Shown here piece by piece: positions 10,080 through 18,815 of a DNA stretch of 64,000 bases. The DNA lies in the NCBI GenBank assembly GCA_964624235.1, contig CAZUXY010000014.1, positions 15,398-79,397 on the forward strand. The letters are read 5' to 3'. The position numbers were made by a program, and so were the translations under genes. Below the pieces are notes generated by a model. The model saw nothing but the letters and a program-made list of their open reading frames with translations, was not told the DNA's origin and searched no databases. Within the stretch, counting starts at the first letter, position 1; every line of letters begins with the position of its first letter. This DNA is from CAZUXY01 sp964624235. GTDB lineage: Bacteria; Spirochaetota; UBA4802; UBA5368.

Positions 10080-10841
10080 GTGGCGGTTACAATCCAATCC
10101 CTCGAAAGAGGCCTGGAGATACTCAACATTCTATCCAGATCCTCGGGACCCATGAGTCTGAACGAAATATCCGGAAATTTTACCATTGACCGTTCATCGG
10201 TCTTTCGTCTGGTCACCACCCTGGTCAGGGCAGGTTACGTACGACAGGATGATACGACCAAGCGATACTCGCTTGGCTACCGGGTGCTTGAACTGGCAGG
10301 TTCTTTCAATGAACATGTCCATATAGAAAATATAATAAGACCTGTCATGAGACGTGTTCTGGAAAAAACCATGCAAAACACTCACCTGGCCGTGCTTGAC
10401 GGCATTGATATGGTCTTCATCGCTGTTGAACAGCCTAAATCATCGATTACAATGAGTGCAAGCATCGGCACGCGGGAACCCGCATGGGTAACCGCTCTGG
10501 GGAGGGCTTTTCTCGCGTTTTTACCATCAGACGAGCAGGAACAGGTGATCATAAGTTCTAAAGTAAAAAAATACACTCCAAACACAATAAGCAGTGTGCG
10601 TGACCTGAGAAAAAATCTTGAACACGTCCGCGAAACCCGTCTTGCCATGGACAACGAGGAATACAAGCCGGGGGTGGTCTGTTTCGCGGCCCCGGTTCTC
10701 GATCACCGTAAAAGGTCCATATTTTCAGTAGGCATTTCCGGTCCGGTCAATCTTATACTGCCGCATACTGAAGAAATCGGGAATATCATTAAAAACGCCG
10801 GGATTGAGATATCCGCCCTGCTCGGCTGCACTCCTGATTGA
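10080..10841 (+). CDS. IclR-family transcriptional regulator
   Basis: The N-terminal winged helix (SLERGLEILNILSRSSGPMS and onward, with NFTIDRSSVFRLVTTLVRAGYV as recognition region) and the C-terminal effector domain (RRVLEKTMQNTHLAVLDG to the end) give a complete IclR protein. The GTG at 10080 with AGAGG about 7 bp upstream is the most natural start, because family members begin just before the helix; an ATG at 10020 would add 20 unlike residues. It is divergent from the cupin-to-TPP cluster, and is its likely regulator. The effector is probably a small carboxylate of the pathway. Confidence 0.9.
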   Translation: MAVTIQSLERGLEILNILSRSSGPMSLNEISGNFTIDRSSVFRLVTTLVRAGYVRQDDTTKRYSLGYRVLELAGSFNEHVHIENIIRPVMRRVLEKTMQNTHLAVLDGIDMVFIAVEQPKSSITMSASIGTREPAWVTALGRAFLAFLPSDEQEQVIISSKVKKYTPNTISSVRDLRKNLEHVRETRLAMDNEEYKPGVVCFAAPVLDHRKRSIFSVGISGPVNLILPHTEEIGNIIKNAGIEISALLGCTPD

Positions 10842-10868
10842 TCATCTGTACTTGAATGAGGTAATGTT

Positions 10869-12302
10869 TTGTCGATTTCTCTTTATATTCTTTCTGTAAT
10901 AGTGCTGCTTTTGGCCGCGGCGGCCTTCTATGGCAATTTCAGGACTTTCCCCGCATCCAGACCGGTCACCCTCGAAGGGCAGCGCTTCCCTGAAGGATTT
11001 CTGTGGGCGACCGGGGAGGACGCTTACCAGCATGAAGGAGGCAACCTGGGGAACGACTGGGCGGAGTGGGAGGCCCGTTCCCCCTCACCCATTGCCAACA
11101 GCGACCGTTGCGGAATCGCCGCCGACTTCTATAACCGTTTCGAGGAAGATTTCAACCGTGCTTTGAGTGACGGGCAGAATGCTCACAGGATCGGCATTGA
11201 ATGGAGCAGGGCCGAGCCCGGTGAAGGACACTACAGCGTGGAGGCATGGGACCGTTACGAGCTTATGCTCCGCTCTCTTAAAGAAAAGGGATTCACCGTT
11301 TTCTTCAACCTCTGGCATTTCACCCTTCCCCTCTGGGCGTCGAAGAAGGGAGGCTTCGAGAATCCTGATGTAAGGTCACGGTGGGAGGAATTTGTACGAC
11401 GCTGCGCACTCAGGTTCGGTAAATACGTCGACTACTGGAGCACCATGATAGACGCCCAGATATACGCGCTGGCCGGTTACGCCGTAGGGGATATCCCTCC
11501 TAACATCACCGACATGTCCCGTGCCGTGTCGATGTACCGACAGCTGATTCTACTTCATTCCCGCGCCTATAAAATAATAAAAGAACATGCTGTTGCGTAT
11601 CATGACGGCAAAACCGTATCACCTTCAATAGGAATGATTTACTTTTTCTTTTACTACCGCCCTAAGGGATTCTTCATCGACCGTCTGGTTAAAAAAACCA
11701 TGGATGATATCTTCAACTGGAATATGCTCGATGCCCTGTACACAGGCCGTGTCCGCATCAGGGTACCCGCCGGACCTTCGATAGACGAGTCGCACGAAGA
11801 AGCCAAAGGCACGCTGGACTGGATTGGTGTGAATTACTATACCCGGGAAATTCTCTCATTCAGTCCTTCAACTCCAGGTTTTATCAAACGCGGCACCGTC
11901 AAAAACAGCACCGTTACCGACATGGGCTGGGAAATTTATCCCGAGGGCTTGTATCATATCGGGAATGAGTTGCACCGGCGGTACCAGGGAGTGCCGATAT
12001 TCATCACCGAGTCCGGTCTGGCCGACGCGAAAGATGAAAAACGACCACGTTTTATACTGGACCATCTTGTATGGACCCATCGCATGATTCAGGATGGTAT
12101 CCCCATAAAAGGATTTACTTACTGGAGTCTTACAGACAACTGGGAATGGTCCGAGGGTTACAGGCCTAAATTCGGTCTTTACCGCATCGATCGCAACACC
12201 ATGGATCGTAGCGAAACCGGTTCGGCTCGTCTCTACCGGTTTATCGCTTTTAAAAACCGCCTGCCTCGTGAAGAAGAGTTACACAGTATCCTTTATGGAT
12301 AA
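10869..12302 (+). CDS. GH1-fold protein with N-terminal membrane anchor and altered acid/base site
   Basis: A 477-aa glycoside hydrolase family 1 fold with one hydrophobic segment at residues 4-21 that should tether it to the membrane. The nucleophile is present as E381 in FITESGLAD, and NLWHFTLPLW carries the conserved subsite histidine H150. At the acid/base position, where the family has TMNEP or TFNEP, this protein reads TMIDA (192-196), so Asp195 replaces Glu and the preceding Asn is Ile. The start is TTG with GAGGT 6 bp upstream. It follows the IclR gene by 27 bp in the same direction. It may be a weak or specialised glycosidase, a transglycosidase or a binding protein. Confidence 0.85.
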   Translation: MSISLYILSVIVLLLAAAAFYGNFRTFPASRPVTLEGQRFPEGFLWATGEDAYQHEGGNLGNDWAEWEARSPSPIANSDRCGIAADFYNRFEEDFNRALSDGQNAHRIGIEWSRAEPGEGHYSVEAWDRYELMLRSLKEKGFTVFFNLWHFTLPLWASKKGGFENPDVRSRWEEFVRRCALRFGKYVDYWSTMIDAQIYALAGYAVGDIPPNITDMSRAVSMYRQLILLHSRAYKIIKEHAVAYHDGKTVSPSIGMIYFFFYYRPKGFFIDRLVKKTMDDIFNWNMLDALYTGRVRIRVPAGPSIDESHEEAKGTLDWIGVNYYTREILSFSPSTPGFIKRGTVKNSTVTDMGWEIYPEGLYHIGNELHRRYQGVPIFITESGLADAKDEKRPRFILDHLVWTHRMIQDGIPIKGFTYWSLTDNWEWSEGYRPKFGLYRIDRNTMDRSETGSARLYRFIAFKNRLPREEELHSILYG

Positions 12303-12398
12303 ATTGCCTCTGTAAAAACGTTATTATGCACTCGTGACATCATATTGGAAGTATCATTAATAAACAACACCAGTTAACTTTTGAATTTGGAAACATCC

Positions 12399-12530
12399 CT
12401 AGAAGTGATATATTTGGTATTCATTATTCATGCCATAATCCTTGTATGTATACTCGATCCCTTTCCCATAGCCAATATCAGTTTTCAGCGAGTCAATATC
12501 GTAGCTTCCCGGCTTCAGAGAAATTATTAT
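12399..12530 (-). pseudogene. Possible 3' remnant of a lost gene
   Basis: On the minus strand, 44 codons are open up to a TAG at 12399-12401 and end upstream at an in-frame TAA (12531-12533), with no start codon of any usual type near a ribosome site. The translation is protein-like (for example SLKPGSYDIDSLKTDIGYG and EYTYKDYGMN). I do not recognise the family. It could be the decayed end of a deleted gene or a chance open stretch. Confidence 0.3.
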
Positions 12531-12568
12531 TTAAATTGGTAGAATTTATAAAAGTTTATTAAAACATA

Positions 12569-12622
12569 TTGACGGTATAAATCACATTCAGTATATTATG
12601 AGTGAGTACTCACTCATAATAT
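12569..12622 (+). promoter_or_regulatory. Sigma70 promoter overlapped by a 30-bp perfect palindrome (TetR-like operator)
   Basis: A -35 TTGACG (12569-12574) and a -10 TATATT (12592-12597) are 17 bp apart. A perfect 30-bp palindrome spans 12593-12622 with the core TGAGTGAGTACTCACTCA, so it covers the -10 box and the expected start of transcription. Size and core resemble operators bound by TetR-family dimers. No TetR gene is in the window, so the regulator would be encoded elsewhere. The only ORF downstream in this direction is the 36-aa one at 12649. Confidence 0.6.
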
Positions 12623-12648
12623 TATGTATTTTTATACGGAGGTATCTC

Positions 12649-12759
12649 ATGATAAAGAAATTCGCATGGTCTTTTTTCTCATTTTTCTACGAAACCCTGG
12701 TGGTCCCCTATTTCAAAAGGCGGCAGTGCACCCAGAAATTCGCGGGGAACAACTGCTGA
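12649..12759 (+). CDS. 36-aa hydrophobic/basic small protein under the palindromic promoter
   Basis: An ATG with GGAGGT 6 bp upstream opens a 36-codon frame ending TGA at 12757-12759. The product starts MIKKFAWSFFSFFYETL, is rich in aromatic residues, and ends with a basic, two-cysteine tail (KRRQCTQKFAGNNC). The hydrophobic segment is short for a full membrane span and could be an amphipathic or interfacial helix. I recognise no family. The good RBS and promoter argue that it is translated; alternatively it is the head of a deleted gene whose promoter survives. Confidence 0.45.
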   Translation: MIKKFAWSFFSFFYETLVVPYFKRRQCTQKFAGNNC

Positions 12760-12896
12760 ATGTAAATTACCGTCCTGAATGAACGTGCGTCATTTTCAGG
12801 GTATGGCAGGATCTTCCGGTGTGGTATTGATTACATTGCCGTTCAAAGGTCAGACGACCGACTAGGTTGAACCTGACATAAAGTTTATTCCGTACT

Positions 12897-12915
12897 GATG
12901 CGGTTGATCCGCATC
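12897..12915 (-). terminator. Short hairpin after the Gfo/Idh-SCP2 gene
   Basis: GATGCGG (12897-12903) pairs with CCGCATC (12909-12915) across a 5-nt loop, 13 bp past the stop of the leftward gene. There is no T-tract after it on the minus strand, so terminator function is doubtful. Confidence 0.25.
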
Positions 12916-12927
12916 GACTGCGGGTTT

Positions 12928-14421
12928 CTACAGCCCGAAAACCTGTCGCAGCTTGAGAGCTTCCTCAGCTCTGCCTTCAATCTTCAGCTTACCCTGCAGG
13001 TATGCTATTTCAATGCGTTTTTTCTTAAGAAGGAGGGCCGCCCATACACCGGCCGGGACTACGAGTGTCATGATCGACTCTTTATCAATACTTCCTGTGT
13101 TCAACTTAGCTTTACCCGCTGAAATAGTAAGAGTGAATTTTTCGTCTTTCACTCCTCCTTCTGGAAGCAAATGCAATCCTATTACCGCATCCCATCCAGA
13201 TGCGGCCGCAGGGTCGAACCGATCTATCAGCTTTTCGGTCAATTCAACTGCACGGGCCGCGTACTTCGCCGAACTCCTCCCTCCGAAAATGCCCTGTTTT
13301 TTTGGTTTCAGCGGATTTTCACGTATTTCCCTTCGTGTGCGTTTCCAGTTATACAGCAGAGGAAACCTCTTTTCAAGTTCATCCAGATATACTTCTTTGC
13401 GTAACAACGCCGATTTCTTCACTGCCAGTGAAAACTTTAAAATTTCCTTTGCGTCTTCAGCGGATAGTCTCGGCTCTTCTTTCCCCCTGATTGCATTAAT
13501 GAAGTTTTGAGTCGACCCGGTAAATCCATCAGCCCAATCAGAACGAACGTTATAATGCTTCCATTTCTTTCCGTTAAACAGGCTCACGGGCGGACCGCAT
13601 TTGATATTCCCGTTGCAGCGGTTAACCACTATTATACCATGGGTACCGGAAATCTCCACCCATTCATCGTTGGTGTAATACTTAGAAGGAATATGCATGC
13701 GTGTCGCGGCCACATTCTCACATATGCCGTATTTGACACCGTCCCGGTATTTCCACATCACTACCGAGGGAGTGTCCAGCATTCCGTCCAGGGTATCTAT
13801 CCAGGCTTTCACCCGGTCTACGCCACCCATGAGAAACCAGGACGTGGACCACAGGTGATGGCCGTGATCGAACATTTCCTCTCCAAACCCCCTGCTGAAA
13901 TCATCCATTCTCCACTGCCATGCTGTGGAGGGGACCTGCCATCCGCCCGATCCCCCGACGATGAGTTTAATCTTAAAATTGACCGGAGTACCTATTTCCC
14001 CGTTGTCTATCATTTTACGGACCTGCACGAAAGGCGGGTACCACACATAGCTGTCATACACTTTGAAAATCTTACCACTGTCGCGCGCGGCACTTATCAT
14101 TCTGTCGGCGCTGTCCAGTCCCAGTGTTATGGGTTTCTGCAGTGAGATGTGTTTTCGTGCCGCGGCTGCATCGAGCACCTGGGCCTCATGGAGTTTGTGC
14201 GGAGTGAGTATCTCAACCGCGTCTATGTCAGGATCCGCCAGCAGTTCCCTGTGGTCCGTATAGGCTTTTCGGACTTTCCACATCTTTTTACGTCTCTCGG
14301 CCGTTTGAGGGTCGCTGTCGCAGACGGCATACAGACAGGCGTCCCTGTTGTTTTTATATCCCAGGTAATGGAGATCGGAAATCCTTCCGCATCCGATGAA
14401 TCCCACCCTGATTTTATCCAT
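12928..14421 (-). CDS. Gfo/Idh/MocA oxidoreductase fused to a C-terminal SCP2-like domain
   Basis: A 497-aa protein. Residues 1-350 are a Gfo/Idh/MocA NAD(P)-dependent dehydrogenase: IRVGFIGCGRISDLHYLGY is the nucleotide-binding loop, and LQKPITLGLDSA carries the catalytic-lysine motif usually written EKP, here QKP. After a basic linker (about 350-390) the last 100 residues resemble a sterol-carrier-protein-2 fold, ending with EIAYLQGKLKIEGRAEEALKL, like the GKLKIKGD(M)xxAxKL signature of SCP2. The start at 14421 is supported by AGGAGG 6 bp upstream. The substrate may be a hydrophobic or CoA-linked compound if the fused domain binds lipid. Divergent from an enolase-superfamily gene. Confidence 0.8.
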   Translation of the reverse strand: MDKIRVGFIGCGRISDLHYLGYKNNRDACLYAVCDSDPQTAERRKKMWKVRKAYTDHRELLADPDIDAVEILTPHKLHEAQVLDAAAARKHISLQKPITLGLDSADRMISAARDSGKIFKVYDSYVWYPPFVQVRKMIDNGEIGTPVNFKIKLIVGGSGGWQVPSTAWQWRMDDFSRGFGEEMFDHGHHLWSTSWFLMGGVDRVKAWIDTLDGMLDTPSVVMWKYRDGVKYGICENVAATRMHIPSKYYTNDEWVEISGTHGIIVVNRCNGNIKCGPPVSLFNGKKWKHYNVRSDWADGFTGSTQNFINAIRGKEEPRLSAEDAKEILKFSLAVKKSALLRKEVYLDELEKRFPLLYNWKRTRREIRENPLKPKKQGIFGGRSSAKYAARAVELTEKLIDRFDPAAASGWDAVIGLHLLPEGGVKDEKFTLTISAGKAKLNTGSIDKESIMTLVVPAGVWAALLLKKKRIEIAYLQGKLKIEGRAEEALKLRQVFGL

Positions 14422-14530
14422 GCCCCTCCTCCTGTACAAATCTAGCATTGCATGCGTCCGCGGTATGCCTGCAATACCGCTGCAAACCTCATAGAGACTG
14501 ACAGCCGTGATGATGTGGTAAAGGATATCA

Positions 14531-14565
14531 GTATATTGCACTTTATGCATCTTTGTTGCATATTA
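14531..14565. promoter_or_regulatory. TTGCA(T) elements in the divergent region before the enolase-superfamily gene
   Basis: TATATTGCA, TTATGCAT and TTGTTGCATATTAG occur within 35 bp between the divergent genes starting at 14421 and 14696. They resemble the elements flanking the IclR gene near 9.93-10.05 kb. A shared regulator is possible; AT-rich background could also produce them. Confidence 0.3.
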
Positions 14566-14695
14566 GTCAATAACTTTTTAGTACAGATTGATCAATTACA
14601 CCCCGGATTACACACATTTCATTGTGTGATTCCGACATGTGTATACGAAAAAAATTTCTGTTCAAATTCTGCAAGTAACGGGTAAACTGGCTATC

Positions 14696-15889
14696 ATGCA
14701 CGATCATGGAAAGCAAACTGAAGCGCCGATCGTTGTGCGTATTGAACTGTTCCCCCTGTTCGTTCCCTTCAGGGAAGAAATTAAATCCGTCATGAGTTCC
14801 GGTGCGGGAGGTCTGGGAATGGCCATTCCCTCAGAGGATCCCTGGACCGGTGGTGATTTCGTCATCGGGAAAGTAACGACCGAAGACGGTAATTCCGGTA
14901 TCGGTGAGGTATTCGTCTGGATGCCTGAAACCGGTATTTCAACTTACGCGGTAATCGAATCGGTTTCCCGGTATCTCGGGAAATACATTTTAGGCAACAG
15001 CCCTTTTGATATTGAACGCATACGACAACGTATGGATGCCAATGTAGCCCGCAATGAAGTTCCCAAGGGCCTGCTGGATATGGCCTGTTATGATCTGATG
15101 GGGAAGATCACGGGGCATTCCGTCTACGATCTTATCGGCGGGTGCGTCAAGGAAAGAATGCCCATGTCCGCGCTTATTCCTCTCACCGATCCGGGTACGA
15201 TGGTTGATATAGCCGGCATGTTTTATGCCCAGGGATACCGAAGTTTCCGCGTCAAGCTCGGCGGTGGTATTTCCCACGACAGGGATATTATCGAATCCAT
15301 CAGGAATAAACTGGGTGCAGGGGCGAAAATCAGGGTCGATTACAATCAGGCGTACCTGCCGGATGACGCCATACAGGCCATTCGCGCCATTGAGCCTTTC
15401 GTTATCGACTGCGCCGAACAACCGGTATCAGCGATGGATGTGACGGGCATGGTGCATGTCCAGAAAAATGTAACGACTCCGCTGATGGCTCATGAAGGAT
15501 GTTTTTCAATAAACGACTGTATCTCGCTTGCTGAAATAGGCGCCGTTAATATACTGGGTATTAATTCCGAGCGTCCCGGGGGACTCAGTTGCGCGCTTCA
15601 AATCATTTCTTACGCCGAAAAGTGCGGCATGGGAGTGGTGATACACAATCAGCCTCTCGGCATTTCATCAGCCATGCACCTGCATCTGGCATGCGCCCGT
15701 TATAACTCACTGGGTCATGCCCCGGAAGTATTCGGTCATATCATGTTTGAGGACGATTTGATCCTGGAAGAACTCGATTACAGCGGCGGATGCGCCGTGG
15801 TTCCCGCCGGTCCCGGATGGGGCGTTACCCTCGATGATGACGCATTGTCGCGTTATCAGACCGGTGAATCAGTCATAATAAGGATATAA
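14696..15889 (+). CDS. Mandelate racemase/muconate lactonizing enzyme family protein
   Basis: An enolase-superfamily enzyme of 397 aa from the chosen ATG, which would abstract the alpha proton of a carboxylate. Metal ligands fit D215 (VDYNQ), E241 (CAEQP) and E267 (MAHEGC). K187 in FRVKLGGG sits at the end of the second strand, where catalytic KxK motifs lie; the first Lys is replaced by Arg. H in VVIHNQPLG may be the partner base. A GTG at 14639 would add 19 residues; the ATG at 14696 fits the family's N-terminus better, though neither has a strong RBS. It is followed 4 bp later by an amidohydrolase gene. Sugar-acid dehydratase or racemase/cycloisomerase activity are both possible. Confidence 0.88.
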   Translation: MHDHGKQTEAPIVVRIELFPLFVPFREEIKSVMSSGAGGLGMAIPSEDPWTGGDFVIGKVTTEDGNSGIGEVFVWMPETGISTYAVIESVSRYLGKYILGNSPFDIERIRQRMDANVARNEVPKGLLDMACYDLMGKITGHSVYDLIGGCVKERMPMSALIPLTDPGTMVDIAGMFYAQGYRSFRVKLGGGISHDRDIIESIRNKLGAGAKIRVDYNQAYLPDDAIQAIRAIEPFVIDCAEQPVSAMDVTGMVHVQKNVTTPLMAHEGCFSINDCISLAEIGAVNILGINSERPGGLSCALQIISYAEKCGMGVVIHNQPLGISSAMHLHLACARYNSLGHAPEVFGHIMFEDDLILEELDYSGGCAVVPAGPGWGVTLDDDALSRYQTGESVIIRI

Positions 15890-15893
15890 ACCA

Positions 15894-17504
15894 GTGTTTG
15901 GCGGGGAAAAAGAGATTCTGTTCAGCGGCGGGACTGTACGTACTATGGACCCGGATAACCCGGTAGCCGAGGCTGTTGCGGTAAAAAACGGCATTATTGC
16001 TGCAGTGGGTACCACCGCATACTGCCGCTCATTCCTTGGGTCCCTTTATGAACATAAACCTCTTGCCGGAAACACTCTGCTGCCAGGTTTTATAGACACC
16101 CATATGCATCCGACTGTACTCATTTTTTTTGAACTGAATCTTGATCTGTATGGTGTCTCTTCCATTGAAGAACTGAAAAATCGCATCAGCACCGCGGCCA
16201 TGCTCAAGAAGCCCGGAGAATGGGTTATTGCCCTGAATTTAGACGAACAGAATTTCGACATACCGGCGCTGCCCAACCGCCACGACCTCGATGAAGCCTG
16301 CCCGAACCATCCCGTCATTATCCTTAAACATGACGGTCACAGCATCTTCGCCAATACCCGTGCCCTCGACATCGCCTCAGTAACCGTCAATACACCCGAT
16401 CCCGCCGGAGGGGTCATTGAGAGAGATGAGTCAGGCGCACCGACCGGTTTTTTAAAAGAAAGCGCCGTGCCGCTTATGCTTGCGGCTATGCCGTTTCCCG
16501 ATGAAGCAGTTTTACGAGAAGGGGCCGTATCGGCCTTTACTAAACTTGCCGGTTACGGCATCACATCGTTGGGTACTATTTTACAGTCTGGTGCTGAAGG
16601 ACCCGCGGGAAACGCCGGCGCCTTTGACATACCCCTTATGCAGATGCTGTCTGATTACATACCACAGCACATCCGCGCCTACGTTACCGTTTCCAATATC
16701 GGTACCATCGATTCACTGAGGGGAACGTCCCTCCATAAACCCGATTCTCTCCCCGCAAGATCCGTGGGAGGTATAAAACTGTATGCCGACGGCACATTCT
16801 CATCCAGCACCGCCTTCATGTTTGAACCGTTCGCAGATGCTCCCGGAAACCGCGGTTTTCTGGTACACGACAATGAGGAATTATACCGTTGCATGGAAGA
16901 AGCCCATATCCGTGACTATCAGGTCTTGATACACGCCATAGGCGATGCCGCAAACAGGACCTGCGCGGATCTCTATAGCCGTTTGATGGAGCGGCACCCT
17001 TCCGCATCTTCCCGACACAGAGTGGAACACGCTTCACAGCTCGATCCCCAGATCATAGCCGACTTTACCCGCCTGGGTATTACCGCGTCGGTGCAGCCCA
17101 TGTTCATTCATTCCGAGAGAAACTGGTTATATCGCCGGCTTGGACGCGACCGGTTGAAACACACGTATCCTTTCAGGTCGATGCTTGAAGCAGGTATCAC
17201 CCTTGCTGGCGCCTCGGATGCGCCTATTGAGTCACCCGATGTGCTTCACGCCTTGAGTTGTTGTGTTCTTCGTGAAGGTTTCGAGATCCGGGAAAGTATT
17301 TCCATAGAACAGGCGTTACGGATGTATACTTCAGACGCCGCGTTTGCTCTTTGCGAAGAAAAGGTTAAAGGCAGGCTTTCCCCCGGCATGAACGCAGATA
17401 TGGTGATACTCTCGGATGATCCCTTCATGGTTCCGGCCGGTAAAATTAAAGATATCCGTATAGTGCACACCATGATTTCGGGGAAGCCGGTGTATACCGC
17501 CTGA
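15894..17504 (+). CDS. YtcJ-like metal-dependent amidohydrolase
   Basis: A 536-aa member of the amidohydrolase superfamily, subgroup amidohydrolase 3. The metal-binding HxH is at H70 and H72 (GFIDTHMHPT). Further metal/active-site blocks are LIHAIGDAANRTCADLY, HRVEHASQLD and the late AGASDAPIESPD. The start is GTG with AAGGA 9 bp upstream, 4 bp after the enolase-family gene, so the two form an operon. It presumably hydrolyses an amide, lactam or N-acyl bond of a compound that the partner enzyme also handles; the pair resembles catabolic couples for N-acyl or cyclic substrates, but the substrate is not determined. Confidence 0.9.
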   Translation: MFGGEKEILFSGGTVRTMDPDNPVAEAVAVKNGIIAAVGTTAYCRSFLGSLYEHKPLAGNTLLPGFIDTHMHPTVLIFFELNLDLYGVSSIEELKNRISTAAMLKKPGEWVIALNLDEQNFDIPALPNRHDLDEACPNHPVIILKHDGHSIFANTRALDIASVTVNTPDPAGGVIERDESGAPTGFLKESAVPLMLAAMPFPDEAVLREGAVSAFTKLAGYGITSLGTILQSGAEGPAGNAGAFDIPLMQMLSDYIPQHIRAYVTVSNIGTIDSLRGTSLHKPDSLPARSVGGIKLYADGTFSSSTAFMFEPFADAPGNRGFLVHDNEELYRCMEEAHIRDYQVLIHAIGDAANRTCADLYSRLMERHPSASSRHRVEHASQLDPQIIADFTRLGITASVQPMFIHSERNWLYRRLGRDRLKHTYPFRSMLEAGITLAGASDAPIESPDVLHALSCCVLREGFEIRESISIEQALRMYTSDAAFALCEEKVKGRLSPGMNADMVILSDDPFMVPAGKIKDIRIVHTMISGKPVYTA

Positions 17505-17577
17505 ATCCCGGTACTGCCGCTTATACAGCTGAAAAGAAATAATAATCCGCTGTATTCCATTAAAGGTGCATCAGACG

Positions 17578-18573
17578 TTATGCCTGTTGCTGATGTATGC
17601 TCAGATACACCAGTGTTTGATTGAGGAGTTGATACGCTATCTCTCCGAAGGTTATGGGACCCGTTATACCGCCGGTTTTTTTCCCTTCAAGTTCCGAGTA
17701 CAGGTAATTAAGGATACAATTGCATGAAAACAGTATATTACCTGAATCCTCAGGCATCTTTGAAATAAACGCATTCACATAATCGGCAACGGGTTTTGCA
17801 TGGCGGTATTCTATCCCTGCAAATACAGGAGCATAAAAATCCACCACACCTTCCGCGGTGTTTATTTTTTGAAAGGAAATGTTCACCATGGCGCCCGCAT
17901 AATTCGCCACTAGCGGCAGCCTGGTATCAATGCCTTTTTCCGTCAGATACTGCGCAAAATTCGTTTCCCTGCCGTTGATCATCGCAACGGTCGTGCTGAA
18001 TCCTGTTCCGGGAAAGGTGATGATGTCCCCCTCCCCCTGCTCGAAAATATTTACTATATCAATGTCAGCGTACATGTTGTCGGGAAGAGAAACCTGCATT
18101 ACCACCGCCTGGTCTTCCAGCATCTTCCCCTTTTCACCGAAAAACACCTTCGGTTTTATTTTTCCGATGTCATCGAGAAACACGCCGGAGACCCATCCGA
18201 TTAGCGGAGATACGGCGAAATTCCGGTATTGTGGAGCCTCCATCGCAAACGATAAATGGAGAGAACTTGCGGCTGGCACTATTATAATACTGAAGCCGTT
18301 CTCCGGCGCATCTTTATAAATATCGTTGATGCTCCGTTCATTAAAGGTCCTGATTACCGTTTTGCCGCCGTATGAGGGTATTTCAGTAACATATACCTTC
18401 TCCCGGGACATACACCCGCCCTTTTCGGTCATGAAATAGGGTATGGTACCGCCTATCCAGTGGCCTTCGGGCATATCCCTGAGGAGTTCTTCATCGGCGG
18501 CAAGAACCAGTTTCTTGCCCATGGTAATCATCTGTTTTACTTCATCGCCGCTGTACGTTACCCTGGACATCAT
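17578..18573 (-). CDS. Conserved protein of unknown function, FIST-like C-terminus
   Basis: A 331-aa soluble protein without signal peptide or membrane segment. The C-terminal part NILFSCNCILNYLYSELEG followed by GGITGPITFGEIAY is reminiscent of the FIST_C sensor fold, in which a G(P)xTxGE-type block ends the domain; this is a resemblance, not a firm assignment. Its start overlaps the stop of the small gene upstream (ATGATG region, 4 bp), so both are co-translated. A strong AGGAGG precedes; the second ATG (18570) has the better spacing. No enzymatic motif is visible. Confidence 0.75.
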   Translation of the reverse strand: MMSRVTYSGDEVKQMITMGKKLVLAADEELLRDMPEGHWIGGTIPYFMTEKGGCMSREKVYVTEIPSYGGKTVIRTFNERSINDIYKDAPENGFSIIIVPAASSLHLSFAMEAPQYRNFAVSPLIGWVSGVFLDDIGKIKPKVFFGEKGKMLEDQAVVMQVSLPDNMYADIDIVNIFEQGEGDIITFPGTGFSTTVAMINGRETNFAQYLTEKGIDTRLPLVANYAGAMVNISFQKINTAEGVVDFYAPVFAGIEYRHAKPVADYVNAFISKMPEDSGNILFSCNCILNYLYSELEGKKTGGITGPITFGEIAYQLLNQTLVYLSIHQQQA

Positions 18574-18815
18574 ACTCCTCCTGAGCCGATTATTCTTTTC
18601 AGATCTTTCTGTACTTTAGGGATGTGCATGTTCTTGACCAATAAAGACCGTATTTCTTCTGAACCTTTCTGTAATTGATCGGTACCGGGATTCATTTTCA
18701 CTTCCAAACGAAGTCGTGCCAGAAGGATTTTCAAGGCAAGAAACTCCAGATCAGGTGTTGAATTTCCCAGGATGAGATCCCCCCAAACGCCGCTGGTACT
18801 GTCAGGTACATTCAT
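18570..18815 (-). CDS. Small hypothetical protein coupled to the FIST-like gene
   Basis: An 81-aa soluble protein, basic towards the C-terminus, with a predicted helical central part (DLEFLALKILLARLRLEVKM). I recognise no family. Start 18815 is chosen because GGAGGG lies 5 bp upstream; the ATG at 18836 lacks an RBS. Its stop overlaps the next gene's start by 4 bp, which strongly supports that it is real and functionally tied to that protein. Confidence 0.65.
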   Translation of the reverse strand: MNVPDSTSGVWGDLILGNSTPDLEFLALKILLARLRLEVKMNPGTDQLQKGSEEIRSLLVKNMHIPKVQKDLKRIIGSGGV

